Shown piece after piece: positions 36,517-45,335 of a stretch of DNA of 64,000 nucleotides; the stretch's first letter is position 1; each line of letters opens with the position of its first letter. Source of the DNA: Nocardioides exalbidus (GTDB taxonomy: Bacteria > Actinomycetota > Actinomycetes > Propionibacteriales > Nocardioidaceae); NCBI RefSeq assembly GCF_900105585.1, contig NZ_FNRT01000002.1, positions 3,100,001 to 3,164,000 on the forward strand. The letters are read 5' to 3'. The notes under the pieces were generated by a model that did not search any database, was not told the origin of the DNA, and saw only the letters and a program-made list of their open reading frames with translations. A program made the translations under genes and the position numbers.

Positions 36517-37656
36517 ATGCCCGTTGTGCCCGACTCCCTCACGCTCGGCTCGCTGCGCGTCGAGACGCCGGTCGTGCTGGCGCCGATGGCCGGCATCACG
36601 AACGCCGCCTACCGCCGGCTGTGCGCCGAGCAGGGCGCCGGGCTCTACGTCTCCGAGATGATCACCAGCCGGGGCCTCGTCGAGGGCGACGAGGTCACCC
36701 GGAAGATGCTCGTCTTCGACGACCTCGAGACGGTCCGCTCCGTCCAGCTCTACGGCACCGACCCGGTCTACATCGGCAAGGCCGTCGAGATCCTGTGTGC
36801 CGACCACGGCGTCGCCCACGTCGACCTCAACTTCGGGTGCCCCGTGCCCAAGGTCACCCGCAAGGGCGGCGGGGGAGCACTGCCGTGGAAGCGGGGCCTG
36901 CTCGCCGAGATCCTCGAGCACGCGGTCGCCGCCGCAGCGCCCTACGGCGTCCCGGTGACGATGAAGACCCGCAAGGGCCTCGACGACGACCACCTGACCT
37001 ACCTCGACGCGGGCCGGATCGCCCAGGAGAGCGGCGTCGCGGCGATCGCGCTCCACGGGCGCACCGTCGTGCAGGCCTACTCCGGCGAGGCCGACTGGGA
37101 GGCCATCGGCAACCTGGTGCAGCACGTCGACATCCCCGTGCTCGGCAACGGCGACATCTGGGAGGCGGCCGACGCGTTGCGGATGGTGGAGCAGACCGGT
37201 GTCGCCGGCGTCGTCGTGGGACGCGGCTGCCTCGGCCGGCCGTGGCTCTTCCGCGACCTGGCCGCCGCCTTCCACGGTGAGGCCGTCGCCACGCTGCCGA
37301 CGCTCGGCGAGGTGAAGCAGATGATGCGCCGCCACGCCGAGCTGCTCTCGGAGCACATGGGGGAGGAGCGGGGCTGCAAGGAGTTCCGCAAGCACATCAC
37401 CTGGTACCTCAAGGGCTTCCCGGCCGGCGGCGAGCTGCGCCACCAGCTCGCCCTGGTCGACTCGCTCGCGAGCCTCGACACGCTGCTCGAGGGCCTCGAC
37501 GACGCGGCGGCCTTCCCCGAGCGCGAGCTCGGGACCCCGCGTGGTCGCCAGGGCGCCCCGCGCAAGAAGGTGGTCCTCCCCGACGGCTGGCTCGACGACA
37601 CCGACGGGCGCGGCTCGCACCTGCGTGAGGACGCCGACGAGACCACCGGCGGCTGA
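36517..37656 (+). CDS. dusB: tRNA-dihydrouridine synthase DusB
   Basis: The 379-residue FMN enzyme reduces uridines in the tRNA D-loop to dihydrouridine using NADPH. The barrel starts with VVLAPMAGITNAAYRRLC. The catalytic Cys lies in LNFGCPVPKVTRKGGG (about residue 108), and FMN phosphate contacts are GNGDIWEA and VVGRGCLGRPWLF. A helical tRNA-binding domain ends the protein. GACAAT 6 nt before ATG 36517 may be a -10 giving a leaderless mRNA. Confidence 0.95.
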   Translation: MPVVPDSLTLGSLRVETPVVLAPMAGITNAAYRRLCAEQGAGLYVSEMITSRGLVEGDEVTRKMLVFDDLETVRSVQLYGTDPVYIGKAVEILCADHGVAHVDLNFGCPVPKVTRKGGGGALPWKRGLLAEILEHAVAAAAPYGVPVTMKTRKGLDDDHLTYLDAGRIAQESGVAAIALHGRTVVQAYSGEADWEAIGNLVQHVDIPVLGNGDIWEAADALRMVEQTGVAGVVVGRGCLGRPWLFRDLAAAFHGEAVATLPTLGEVKQMMRRHAELLSEHMGEERGCKEFRKHITWYLKGFPAGGELRHQLALVDSLASLDTLLEGLDDAAAFPERELGTPRGRQGAPRKKVVLPDGWLDDTDGRGSHLREDADETTGG

Positions 37657-37831
37657 GCGGCACCCCTGCGGGTGAGACGGAACACGGGTGATTTAACCGT
37701 GGACAATTGGGACAGGGCGAGATTCCTGTGCTTCACTCGATGATCGCGCCGGCGTGGGCACGAGGTCTTCCCCTTCTCCTCCTCGTGGTTCCGGCGCAGT
37801 CCCCCGACAGCGACCGCAAAGGATCAGCGCT

Positions 37832-38728
37832 GTGGCTCAGCATCGCCACAAGCGGGAAACCCCTGCTGCCCCCCGACACAACCGCATCCCCCGAGCCGTC
37901 CTCGTGTCCGCGCCGCTCGCCGTCGTGGCGACGATGTCCGCGGTCACCATGGGCGTGCTCGCCGCCGAGCCGGCGACCTCCGACACCGACAACCTGCTCG
38001 CCTCGTCGAGCGCGCAGTCGCTGTCCCAGGCGGGCGCCAACAGCACGGCACTGAGCCGGCGCGGCGACACGGTCTCGCGCTCCCAGATCCGCACGGCGGC
38101 CAAGGCCGAGTCCGCGGCCCGCCAGGACCTCCAGGTCGACAGGTCGGCCCGCAGGGCCGCCAAGAAGCTCGACGACACGGTGTGGACCACCGAGGCCCTC
38201 AACCTCTGGGACGGACCGTCCGCGAAGGCCGAGAAGACGGGCGAGATCGCCGCCATCAAGCAGGTCTCGCTCACCGGCCGCGAGCAGGCGGGCCGCACCC
38301 AGATCGTCATCGACGGCCAGTCGCGGTGGGTCACCTCCGACTACCTCGACGCCGAGAAGCCCCAGCCGGGCCCGAGCCTCGGCGGCACCTGCAGCAACGG
38401 CTCCACCATCAGCGCCGGGCGCCAGTCGCTCTACGAGATCCACGACGTGGTCTGCTCCAACTGGCCCGAGATCACGAGCTACGGCACGTGGCGCGGCGAC
38501 GGCGAGCACGGCCAGGGCCGGGCCATCGACATCATGGTCAGCGGTCCGCTCGGCTGGACGATCGCCAACTTCCTGCGGGCCAACTACTCCTCGCTGGGGA
38601 TCGAGTACATCATCTACTCCCAGCAGATCTGGTCCGTCGAGCGCTCGGGCGAGGGCTGGCGCGGGATGTCCAACCGCGGTTCGGTCACGGCCAACCACTA
38701 CGACCACGTCCACGTGACGGTCTACTGA
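37832..38728 (+). CDS. Secreted SH3-like and ARB_07466-type C-terminal domain protein
   Basis: The 298-residue exported protein has a basic start and a hydrophobic signal segment (about 23-45). A coiled-coil-prone Ala/Arg/Ser region (50-105) is followed by a bacterial SH3-like domain (about 112-175; ALNLWDGPSAKAEKTGEI) and a C-terminal domain (about 185-298). That last domain has Asp/His positions (GRAIDIMVSG and HYDHVHVTVY) resembling the peptidase-like fold of ARB_07466 proteins. A wall-directed role is likely. GTG 37832 with AAAGGA upstream is preferred to the frame start at 37754. I see no c-di-AMP riboswitch in the 175-nt gap upstream. Confidence 0.8.
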   Translation: MAQHRHKRETPAAPRHNRIPRAVLVSAPLAVVATMSAVTMGVLAAEPATSDTDNLLASSSAQSLSQAGANSTALSRRGDTVSRSQIRTAAKAESAARQDLQVDRSARRAAKKLDDTVWTTEALNLWDGPSAKAEKTGEIAAIKQVSLTGREQAGRTQIVIDGQSRWVTSDYLDAEKPQPGPSLGGTCSNGSTISAGRQSLYEIHDVVCSNWPEITSYGTWRGDGEHGQGRAIDIMVSGPLGWTIANFLRANYSSLGIEYIIYSQQIWSVERSGEGWRGMSNRGSVTANHYDHVHVTVY

Positions 38729-38743
38729 GGCAGGCGTCAGCCG

Positions 38744-39208
38744 TCAGCCGTTGGTCCAGTAGTCCCGGGGGTCGACGTCCGGGTGCTCGGTCACGGTGTC
38801 GAGCAGCTCCCGGGCGGGATGGGCGTTGCCGTGCGTGGCGGCCGCCAGCAGGGCTTCCTCGCCCTGGTCGTCGGTGAGGTCGTGCGGCACCACCAGGAGC
38901 CGCAGCCTGGCCCGGCGCGAGGTCGTCAGCACGACGAGGTGCATGTCGTCGCGCGGGAACGACTCGATCTTCACGTAGCGCCCCGAGACGGCCACCGCCC
39001 GCGCCCGCAGGTCCCAGTCGGGCGGCGACACGACGGCCCGGGTGACCCGGCCGAGGTGGTCGGGGAAGTGGTCGATCAGGTCGGCCAGCTCGACCTGGAG
39101 GTCACGGCTCTGCGGCCACCACCCGCCGTCGAGGACGTCCTGACCCGGCGACCGGCCCATCCGCAGACGCAGCGGGCCCCGAGGGACAGGAACATGGGGC
39201 GTCGTCAT
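38744..39208 (-). CDS. DUF5994 family protein
   Basis: The 154-residue protein has the DUF5994 pattern near its start (LRLRMGRSPGQDVLDGGWWPQSRDL) and an alpha/beta body with RLRLLVVPHDLTDDQGEEAL. It is soluble, without a signal peptide, and of unknown function. ATG 39208 is taken; the open frame extends far upstream antisense to dgt and is discarded. It is divergent from dgt. Confidence 0.8.
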   Translation of the reverse strand: MTTPHVPVPRGPLRLRMGRSPGQDVLDGGWWPQSRDLQVELADLIDHFPDHLGRVTRAVVSPPDWDLRARAVAVSGRYVKIESFPRDDMHLVVLTTSRRARLRLLVVPHDLTDDQGEEALLAAATHGNAHPARELLDTVTEHPDVDPRDYWTNG

Positions 39209-39310
39209 GACGTCCGCCTCTCGACCGGCTCGGTGCACCGACGGTGGACGCGCTGACCGGTCTGTTGGCCCGACCCTATGCCTCTCGACCAAGGTGTCGC
39301 CGCGGCTCGC

Positions 39311-39316
39311 TAGGCT
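39311..39316 (+). promoter_or_regulatory. -10 element of dgt (candidate, leaderless)
   Basis: TAGGCT ends 9 nt before ATG 39326. Confidence 0.45.
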
Positions 39317-39325
39317 GACCGGCCG

Positions 39326-40606
39326 ATGGGCATCGAGGAGCAGTACGACGACTCGGCACGCGAGCGCGTGGTCGCCGAGCCACCGAAGCGGGTGGACGCA
39401 CCGGTGCGCTTCGCGTTCGAGCGCGACCGGGCGCGCGTGGTCCACGCCGCGGCCTCGCGCCGGCTGGCGGCCAAGACCCAGGTGGTCGGCCCGCAGACCG
39501 ACGACTTCGTGCGCAACCGGCTCACGCACAGCCTCGAGGTCGCCCAGGTCGCCCGCGACCTGGCGCGCGCGCTCGGCACGCACCCCGACATCACCGAGAC
39601 CGCGGCGCTGGCCCACGACCTGGGCCACCCGCCGTTCGGCCACAACGGCGAGCGGGTGCTCGCCGAGCTCAGCGCCGACTGCGGGGGGTTCGAGGGCAAC
39701 GCCCAGACCCTGCGACTCCTGACGCGGCTGGAGTCGAAGACCTTCGACGCCGACGGCCGCTCGGTGGGGCTCAACCTCACCCGCGCCGTGCTCGACGCCT
39801 GCACCAAGTACCCCTGGGGCCGTGCCGAGGCCACCGGGCCGCACGGCGTGCACGCCGACGGCACCCCGCGGGTGGTCGTGAAGTTCGGGGTCTACGACGA
39901 CGACCGCCCGGTCTTCGACTGGCTGCGGGTCGGCGTCGACGGGCCCGACCCGCGTCGTCGCTGCCTCGAGGCACAGGTGATGGACCTCGCCGACGACGTG
40001 GCCTACTCCGTGCACGACGTCGAGGACGGCATCGTCGCCGGTCGCCTCGACCTCACCCGCCTCGACCGCGACGCGCTCTGGGAGACGGTGCGGTCCTGGT
40101 ACCTGCCCGGCACCGACGACGACGCGCTCGACTCGGCGCTCGAGGGCCTGCGTGCCGTCGGGTCCTGGCCGCGGTCGTCGTACGACGGCAGCAGGCGGAG
40201 CCTCGCCGCCATCAAGAACCTCACCAGCGACCTCATCGGGCGCTTCTGCGGCGACGTCCAGCAGGCGACCTTCGCCGCCGCGGACGGTGGGCCTCTCGTG
40301 CGGCACCGCGCCGACCTCGTCGTGCCGACGGAGACCGAGGTGGAGATCGGTGTGCTCAAGGGCATCGCCGCGCTCTACGTGATGCAGGCCGACGACCGGG
40401 TGAGCCTGATGGCCCGGCAGCGCGAGCTGGTGGCCGAGCTCGTCGAGGTGGTCTGGGAGCGCGGTCGCGACGCCCTCGACCCGGTCTTCACCGAGGACTG
40501 GGACACCGCTGTCGACGACGCCGCCCGACGCCGCGTGGTGATCGACCAGGTCGCGTCGCTCACCGACGCGAGCGCGGTCACCCGCCACGCAGCGCTGGCG
40601 AGCTAG
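39326..40606 (+). CDS. dgt: Deoxyguanosinetriphosphate triphosphohydrolase
   Basis: The 426-residue HD-domain hydrolase cleaves dGTP (and other dNTPs) to nucleoside and triphosphate, tuning dNTP pools. Metal-binding residues are in NRLTHSLEVAQ, AHDLGHPPFGHNGE (His-Asp pair near residue 96) and the later DLADDVAYSVHDVED. Position upstream of dnaG matches dgt-dnaG in mycobacteria. Its last 4 nt overlap the convergent YtxH-like gene. Confidence 0.94.
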   Translation: MGIEEQYDDSARERVVAEPPKRVDAPVRFAFERDRARVVHAAASRRLAAKTQVVGPQTDDFVRNRLTHSLEVAQVARDLARALGTHPDITETAALAHDLGHPPFGHNGERVLAELSADCGGFEGNAQTLRLLTRLESKTFDADGRSVGLNLTRAVLDACTKYPWGRAEATGPHGVHADGTPRVVVKFGVYDDDRPVFDWLRVGVDGPDPRRRCLEAQVMDLADDVAYSVHDVEDGIVAGRLDLTRLDRDALWETVRSWYLPGTDDDALDSALEGLRAVGSWPRSSYDGSRRSLAAIKNLTSDLIGRFCGDVQQATFAAADGGPLVRHRADLVVPTETEVEIGVLKGIAALYVMQADDRVSLMARQRELVAELVEVVWERGRDALDPVFTEDWDTAVDDAARRRVVIDQVASLTDASAVTRHAALAS

Positions 40607-40932
40607 GGCAGGTCGCCCTGCGGGTAGGGGTTGTCCTGCAGCGCGACGTTGTCCGGGTTGAGCTGGTCCTCGAGGTCGGAGCGGTGGTTGCCGGGCGTGA
40701 CCTTGTCGGACACCGTGCCGGCAGCCGTGGCGACCTTGTCCTTGACGACGGGAGCAGCGGCCTGGGCCTTCTCCTTCGCGAGGTCGGCGGCCTGGTGGGC
40801 CTTCTCCTGGACTCGGGGGTCGTCCTTGACCCGGGTGACGGCCTTCTTGATCTGCTCGTAGCGCTCGCGCCCGGCGCGGGTGCCGAGCACGTAGCCGGCG
40901 CCGGCGGCGAGCAGCAGGGTGAGCTTCTTCAT
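40603..40932 (-). CDS. YtxH domain protein
   Basis: The 109-residue protein has one short N-terminal hydrophobic segment (LTLLLAAGAGYVLGTRAGRE, the YtxH signature). A long charged helix rich in Lys, Ala and Glu follows, then a Pro/Asn tail. It is probably membrane-anchored and stress-related in the family, but no enzymatic role is known. It is last gene of a leftward trio with the DUF3618 and holin-family genes. Confidence 0.82.
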   Translation of the reverse strand: MKKLTLLLAAGAGYVLGTRAGRERYEQIKKAVTRVKDDPRVQEKAHQAADLAKEKAQAAAPVVKDKVATAAGTVSDKVTPGNHRSDLEDQLNPDNVALQDNPYPQGDLP

Positions 40933-40960
40933 CGGTGTCTCCCTCAGCAGTGGGGTGGGT

Positions 40961-41212
40961 TCAGCGGTGGCGCCGCAGGCGCCAGACGACGAGGACGACG
41001 GCCATGGCCACGAGGGACCCGGCGGCGGCGAGCACCTCGGGACGGGGCTTGCCGGAGTCGGTGGTCGCGGCGTCCTTGAGGTCGGCGACGGTGTGCTGCG
41101 CGTGCGCCTTCACGTCGAGCTTGGCCGCGAGCTCGTCGACCGTGCCGGCCAGCTGCTCGCGCTGGAGGGCGATCTCCGCCTCGAGCTCCTCCGGCGTCCT
41201 GGACTCAGCCAT
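40961..41212 (-). CDS. DUF3618 family protein
   Basis: The 83-residue protein shows the DUF3618 pattern (LEAEIALQREQLAGTVDELAA then a helix) followed by one C-terminal membrane segment (about 61-79) and a basic end. It is usually encoded beside holin-family and YtxH proteins in actinobacteria, as here. Start overlaps the upstream gene by 8 nt. Function is unknown. Confidence 0.85.
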   Translation of the reverse strand: MAESRTPEELEAEIALQREQLAGTVDELAAKLDVKAHAQHTVADLKDAATTDSGKPRPEVLAAAGSLVAMAVVLVVWRLRRHR

Positions 41213-41612
41213 GGTGGTCTCCCTTCATCGTCGCGATGTCCTCCTTGATGCCGTCGATCGCCCTCTCCGGCGCGGGCGGCGTCGCCTCGGACACCTGCCC
41301 CTTCCCGAGCAGCCCGGCGACGGCGGTGGCGCCGAGCAGCACGACCGCCACGATCAGGGCGGCGAGCCATCCGTCGACGACCTGGGCCAGGCCGAGGATC
41401 GCAGCGGCCACGAAGGACGCGAGCGAGAGGAACCCCAGCAACCCGGCGGCCCCGAACATCCCGATCCCGATCCCGACGTGCCGGCCCTTCTCGGCGACCT
41501 CGGCCTGGGCGAGGCGGATCTCGGAGCGGACGAGACCGGGGATCTGCTCGGACAGCTGGTGGACGAGAGCGCCCAGGGTCTGGGTCTCTGGTTCTCCGTG
41601 CTGGGGCGTCAT
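41205..41612 (-). CDS. Phage-holin-family (Phage_holin_3_6) membrane protein
   Basis: The 135-residue protein has an amphipathic N-terminal helix (VHQLSEQIPGLVRSEIRLAQ) and two hydrophobic helices (about 48-72 and 80-103). This pattern is annotated as a putative actinobacterial holin-X superfamily member. The family is chromosomal and widespread; nothing nearby suggests a prophage. It is first gene of the trio with DUF3618 and YtxH proteins and is divergent from dnaG. Confidence 0.82.
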   Translation of the reverse strand: MTPQHGEPETQTLGALVHQLSEQIPGLVRSEIRLAQAEVAEKGRHVGIGIGMFGAAGLLGFLSLASFVAAAILGLAQVVDGWLAALIVAVVLLGATAVAGLLGKGQVSEATPPAPERAIDGIKEDIATMKGDHHG

Positions 41613-41735
41613 GCATCGACCCTCCCAAACTCCCCGGCCCGTCACCAGCCCGGTCAACCCCCAGGGGTGGGGCCGGCCGGCAGGGCAGGGGGAGGCGGGT
41701 GTGGAGACCCGGGTCCGCGCGTGGGTGCGCCGCCG

Positions 41736-41741
41736 TAGACT
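41736..41741 (+). promoter_or_regulatory. -10 element of dnaG (candidate, leaderless)
   Basis: TAGACT ends 7 nt before GTG 41749, and no ribosome binding site precedes the GTG. Confidence 0.5.
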
Positions 41742-41748
41742 CCCCGGC

Positions 41749-43650
41749 GTGGCAGGCCGGATTCGCGACGACGACATCGCCGAGGTGCGCGAGAAGGCGC
41801 GGATCGACGACGTCATCTCCGAGTACGTCACGCTCAAGCGCGCCGGCGGCGGCACGCTGAAGGGCCTCTGCCCCTTCCACGACGAGAAGACACCGTCGTT
41901 CAACGTGAACCCCTCGCGATCCTTCTACCACTGCTTCGGGTGCGGCGAGGGTGGCGACGTCATCTCGTTCCTGATGAAGGTCGACGGCCTCACCTTCACC
42001 GAGACCGTCGAGCGGCTCGCGGAGAAGTACGGCGTCCAGCTCCGTCGCGAGGACGGCGACGACGAGCCGCAACGCCCCCGCGGCCCGGCCCGGGCGAGGC
42101 TCATCGAGGCGCACAAGGTCGCCCAGGAGTTCTACGCCGACCAGCTCGCCACCGCCGACGCACTCGTCGCCCGGCAGTTCCTCGGCCAGCGCGGCTTCGA
42201 CCAGGCGGCCGCCGAGATGTTCGGCGTCGGATTCGCGCCCCGCGAGGGTGAGGCGCTGACCCGCCACCTGCGCGCCCGCCGGATCACCGACGAGGAGAGC
42301 GTCGCGGCCGGTCTCGTCGCCCTGGGCCGTTCCCACTACGACCGCTTCCGCGGCCGGTTGGTCTGGCCGATCCGCGAGGCCAACGGCGACACCATCGGCT
42401 TCGGCGCCCGCCGGATCTTCGACGACGACCGCATCGAGGCGAAGTACCTCAACACCTCCGAGACCGCGATCTACAAGAAGAGCCACGTCCTCTACGGCAT
42501 CGACCTCGCCCGCACCGCCATGAAGGAGAGCCAGCAGGCCGTGGTCGTCGAGGGTTACACCGACGTGATGGCCTGCCACCTCTCGGGGGTGAGGACCGCG
42601 GTCGCGTCGTGCGGCACCGCGTTCGGCCAGGACCACGCCAAGGTGCTGCGGCGCTTCATGGGCGACCACGGCCCCACGGGCGGCGAGGTGATCTTCACCT
42701 TCGACGGTGACTCGGCCGGCCAGAAGGCCGCGATGAAGGTGCTCGACAGCGACCAGGTGTTCGCCTCGCAGACCTATGTCGCGGTCGCTCCCGAGGGCAT
42801 GGATCCCTGCGACCTGCGCATGAAGGAGGGCGAGGAGGCGGTGCGCGAGCTGGTCGCCAAGCGCCAGCCCCTCTACCGCTTCGCGCTCGACAACATCCTC
42901 GCGCGCTACGACCTCGACCGCGCCGACGGCCGGGTCGACGCCCTGCGCGACGCGGCGGGGCTGGTGGCGAGCATCCGCGACAAGACGAAGGTCGACGCGT
43001 TCTCCCGCGAGCTGGCGCACATGGTCGGCGTCGACGTCGACCAGGTGCGCAGCGAGGTGCGACGCGCCGCCAGCCGTCCCGCCCCGAAGCCGGACGAGCG
43101 GCGCACGTCCCGCGCCGCCGAGCCGGAGGCCGCACCCGAGCCGCCGCGCCCGCAGCTCCCGAGCCTGTCCGACCCCCGGTTCCTCATCGAGCGCGAGCTG
43201 CTCAAGCTCGTCATCCAGCACCCGTCGAGCGTGGGTCGCACGACCACCCACGTCACCGCGGCGGACTTCACTCACCCGACGTTCCAGGGCGTGTGGGAGG
43301 CGGTGACCTCGGCAGGCGGGCCTGCGGCAGGGAAGGACGACCAGGCGTGGTCTACCAACGTGCGCGGCAAGGCCACCGATCCCGCGGTCGCCGCCGCCAT
43401 CACCGAGCTCGGTGTCGAGCCGGTGCGCGGCACCTCCGACCCGACCCCGACGTTCGCCGTCGCCTACGTCTACCGCCTCCAGGAGCTCACCACCTCCCGG
43501 CGCATCGCCGACGTGAAGGCGCGCCTGCAGCGCACAAACCCGGTCGACCAGGCCCTCGACTACAACCGCATGTTCGGCGAGCTGGTGATGCTCGAGCAGC
43601 ACCGCCGCAAGCTGCGCGAGGGCGCCGTCGGGATCGGCAGCGCATCGTGA
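41749..43650 (+). CDS. dnaG: DNA primase
   Basis: The 633-residue primase makes RNA primers at the replication fork. The CHC2 zinc finger lies near residues 40-65 (CPFHDEKTP ... HCFGCGEGGD). The catalytic core has Toprim motifs VVVEGYTDVMACH and TFDGDSAGQKA, and a DnaB-binding C-terminal domain follows a Pro/Ala/Glu linker (about 440-475). GTG 41749 starts at VAGRIRDDDI, the usual N-terminus in actinobacteria. The upstream extension of the frame is discarded because it is antisense to the holin-family gene. The stop overlaps the next start. Confidence 0.97.
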   Translation: MAGRIRDDDIAEVREKARIDDVISEYVTLKRAGGGTLKGLCPFHDEKTPSFNVNPSRSFYHCFGCGEGGDVISFLMKVDGLTFTETVERLAEKYGVQLRREDGDDEPQRPRGPARARLIEAHKVAQEFYADQLATADALVARQFLGQRGFDQAAAEMFGVGFAPREGEALTRHLRARRITDEESVAAGLVALGRSHYDRFRGRLVWPIREANGDTIGFGARRIFDDDRIEAKYLNTSETAIYKKSHVLYGIDLARTAMKESQQAVVVEGYTDVMACHLSGVRTAVASCGTAFGQDHAKVLRRFMGDHGPTGGEVIFTFDGDSAGQKAAMKVLDSDQVFASQTYVAVAPEGMDPCDLRMKEGEEAVRELVAKRQPLYRFALDNILARYDLDRADGRVDALRDAAGLVASIRDKTKVDAFSRELAHMVGVDVDQVRSEVRRAASRPAPKPDERRTSRAAEPEAAPEPPRPQLPSLSDPRFLIERELLKLVIQHPSSVGRTTTHVTAADFTHPTFQGVWEAVTSAGGPAAGKDDQAWSTNVRGKATDPAVAAAITELGVEPVRGTSDPTPTFAVAYVYRLQELTTSRRIADVKARLQRTNPVDQALDYNRMFGELVMLEQHRRKLREGAVGIGSAS

Positions 43651-44153
43651 GCCCGCGCTTCGGGCGTACGTCCTCGCCCTCCGTCACGGTCGCGCCGGGG
43701 GAGCGGGTGCTGGCCGCCACCACCGCCGGTGACGGCACCGTCCTCGCCGGGACCCGCGACGCGTTCTACGTCGTCGCCGACGGCGAGACCACCCGGGTGC
43801 CGTGGGAGCAGGTCGAGGCGGCCCACTGGGACCGCGACACGGACGTCTTCACGCTCTCCGAGGTCGGGTCGTGGGGCGAGCAGCGCCCGGTCCACTCGGT
43901 GACGCTCGACGAGCCGGGTCGGCTGCTCGAGCTGGTCCGCGAGCGGGTGACCGCCAGCATCGTCCTGCAGCGCCACGTCACGGTGGGCGGCCGTCGCGGG
44001 CTCCGCGTGATCGCTCGTCGCGCGCCCTCGGGCGCGGGTGCCGTGCAGTGGGTCAACGAGTACGACGAGGGGGTCGACCCCGACGACCCGGCGGTCCGCG
44101 CGGCGGCGCGCGAGGCCCTCGAGCTGATGCAGCGCGACGTCGGGCTGCCCTGA
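43647..44153 (+). CDS. Conserved hypothetical protein coupled to dnaG
   Basis: The 168-residue soluble protein starts with a GTG that overlaps the dnaG TGA by 4 nt, so it is translated with primase. Sequence blocks such as GERVLAATTAGDGTVLAGTRDAF and VPWEQVEAAHWDRDT suggest a PH-like or beta-barrel N-terminal domain, followed by a helical C-terminus. I recognise the arrangement from other actinobacteria but not a function. Confidence 0.8.
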   Translation: MSPRFGRTSSPSVTVAPGERVLAATTAGDGTVLAGTRDAFYVVADGETTRVPWEQVEAAHWDRDTDVFTLSEVGSWGEQRPVHSVTLDEPGRLLELVRERVTASIVLQRHVTVGGRRGLRVIARRAPSGAGAVQWVNEYDEGVDPDDPAVRAAAREALELMQRDVGLP

Positions 44154-44205
44154 TTTCACCCGCGGCGACCGGTCTTGCTAATGTTTCGCCTCGCTGCTGC
44201 AGCGA

Positions 44206-44278
44206 TCCCCTATAGCTCAATTGGCAGAGCATTCGACTGTTAATCGGAGGGTTCCTGGTTCGAGTCCAGGTGGGGGAG
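44206..44278 (+). tRNA. tRNA-Asn(GTT)
   Basis: A full cloverleaf is visible. The acceptor TCCCCTA pairs with TGGGGGA (44271-44277), the D-arm is GCTC/GAGC, and the anticodon stem TTCGA/TCGGA has loop CTGTTAA, giving anticodon GTT at 44239-44241. The T-arm is CCTGG/CCAGG around TTCGAGT. The discriminator is G at 44278; CCA is not encoded. A hairpin terminator follows 8 nt later. Confidence 0.96.
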
Positions 44279-44285
44279 CAGACGA

Positions 44286-44317
44286 GAAGGGCCCGAGGCG
44301 GATGCCTCGGGCCCTTC
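44286..44317 (+). terminator. Strong hairpin terminator after tRNA-Asn
   Basis: A perfect 14-bp stem (GAAGGGCCCGAGGC at 44286-44299 with GCCTCGGGCCCTTC at 44304-44317) closes a GGAT loop. There is little U after it, as is common in GC-rich actinobacteria. Confidence 0.85.
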
Positions 44318-44513
44318 GTCGACTCCACGCCGTTGTGGAGTGGCGACCCCGAAACCCCATGCCACGCGTCGAGGCCGCCAGTCACCACTGTCGGAGGCGG
44401 ACGTTTCGGCGCGTGGTGCTCCCCGGTTGCCACGACGTAACGCTTTCGACCCCGCGTGTGAACTGTGCGTTACGGCTCCGGGTTCGACGGCCGGGGTGGG
44501 CGAGGGTGGCCGC

Positions 44514-45329
44514 ATGAGCGCGGAACAGGTCGACGACGTGGCCGTCGGGGCCGGATTCGTCGTACGTCCGGACGGCACCGTGGTGGGGGACGACGGTGCC
44601 GCGGGTGCGCTCGCCGCGGCCCTTCCGTACACCGGTCGGCTGGCGCGACGGATGGGCGAGCTCGTCGAGGCCGGCGACCTCCGCCTGATGGAGGCCTTCG
44701 GCCGCCGCCGGCTCTCGGTCGGTGTCACGTGGACGCCCGCGGGCGAGGGCACCTACCGCGCGTCGGTCACCCCGCTCGAGGAACGTGTCGTCCCGAGCTT
44801 CATGGTCGTCGGTGCGGTGGACACCACCGCAGCCGTCAACCACTGTCTCGCGCGCATCATGGCGGTGGACGGCGTGCAGTGGAGCTCGGTCGTGACGGCC
44901 GGCTCGCGGGTCATCGCCGCGATGGGCGAGCGCCAGGACCTGCACCACCTCGCGGAGGTGGGCAACCGGATGCTCGCCATCCTCCGCTCGCTGGAGGACC
45001 AGCACGCGACGGGCTTCATGCGGCTGCGCTTCGAGCAGGGTGCCGTCATCGGTGCCTCGATCGGCCGGCACGCCCTCGTCGCCCTGGCGACGAACGCCGA
45101 GGACGGTGAGCTCGTCTCGATGATCGACGAGATCCGCGCGATCCTGGCCGACCACGACCTCGCGTCCGTCACCACCGAGTTCGACCCGGACGCCGCCGAC
45201 GCCACGCCGGAGCCGGAGGCGGTCGCCGAGCCCGAGGAGGTCGCGCCGCCGCCGCTGGTGGGGGCCCGCTTCGGTGGCCAGCGCGCAGGGCGCACGCCGC
45301 GCCGCTCGCGCTTCGGCCGCAGGTCCTAG
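44514..45329 (+). CDS. Hypothetical protein
   Basis: The 271-residue soluble protein has an alpha/beta body (MRLRFEQGAVIGASIGRHALVALATN) that may be roadblock/LC7-like. A Glu/Pro-rich linker (about 222-243) and an Arg-rich C-terminal tail (GRTPRRSRFGRRS) follow. Not recognised. It stands alone between the tRNA-Asn terminator and the convergent PIG-L gene; the 200 nt upstream of ATG 44514 beyond the terminator show no clear signal. Confidence 0.7.
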   Translation: MSAEQVDDVAVGAGFVVRPDGTVVGDDGAAGALAAALPYTGRLARRMGELVEAGDLRLMEAFGRRRLSVGVTWTPAGEGTYRASVTPLEERVVPSFMVVGAVDTTAAVNHCLARIMAVDGVQWSSVVTAGSRVIAAMGERQDLHHLAEVGNRMLAILRSLEDQHATGFMRLRFEQGAVIGASIGRHALVALATNAEDGELVSMIDEIRAILADHDLASVTTEFDPDAADATPEPEAVAEPEEVAPPPLVGARFGGQRAGRTPRRSRFGRRS

Positions 45330-45335
45330 CCGGGC

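Noticed and set aside
34327..37620. A 1097-codon open frame on the minus strand
   Set aside because: It is antisense to the propeller-like, lipoprotein and dusB genes. Its composition (Arg, Gly, Val, Leu and His-rich without motifs) is that of a GC-rich shadow frame.
37657..37831. c-di-AMP (ydaO) riboswitch before the secreted SH3-like gene
   Set aside because: Such genes often carry one in actinobacteria, but I could not match the conserved core in this 175-nt gap.
41205..41612. Prophage remnant suggested by a holin-family gene
   Set aside because: This holin-family type is chromosomal in actinobacteria with DUF3618 and YtxH neighbours. No lysin, integrase or structural genes are nearby.
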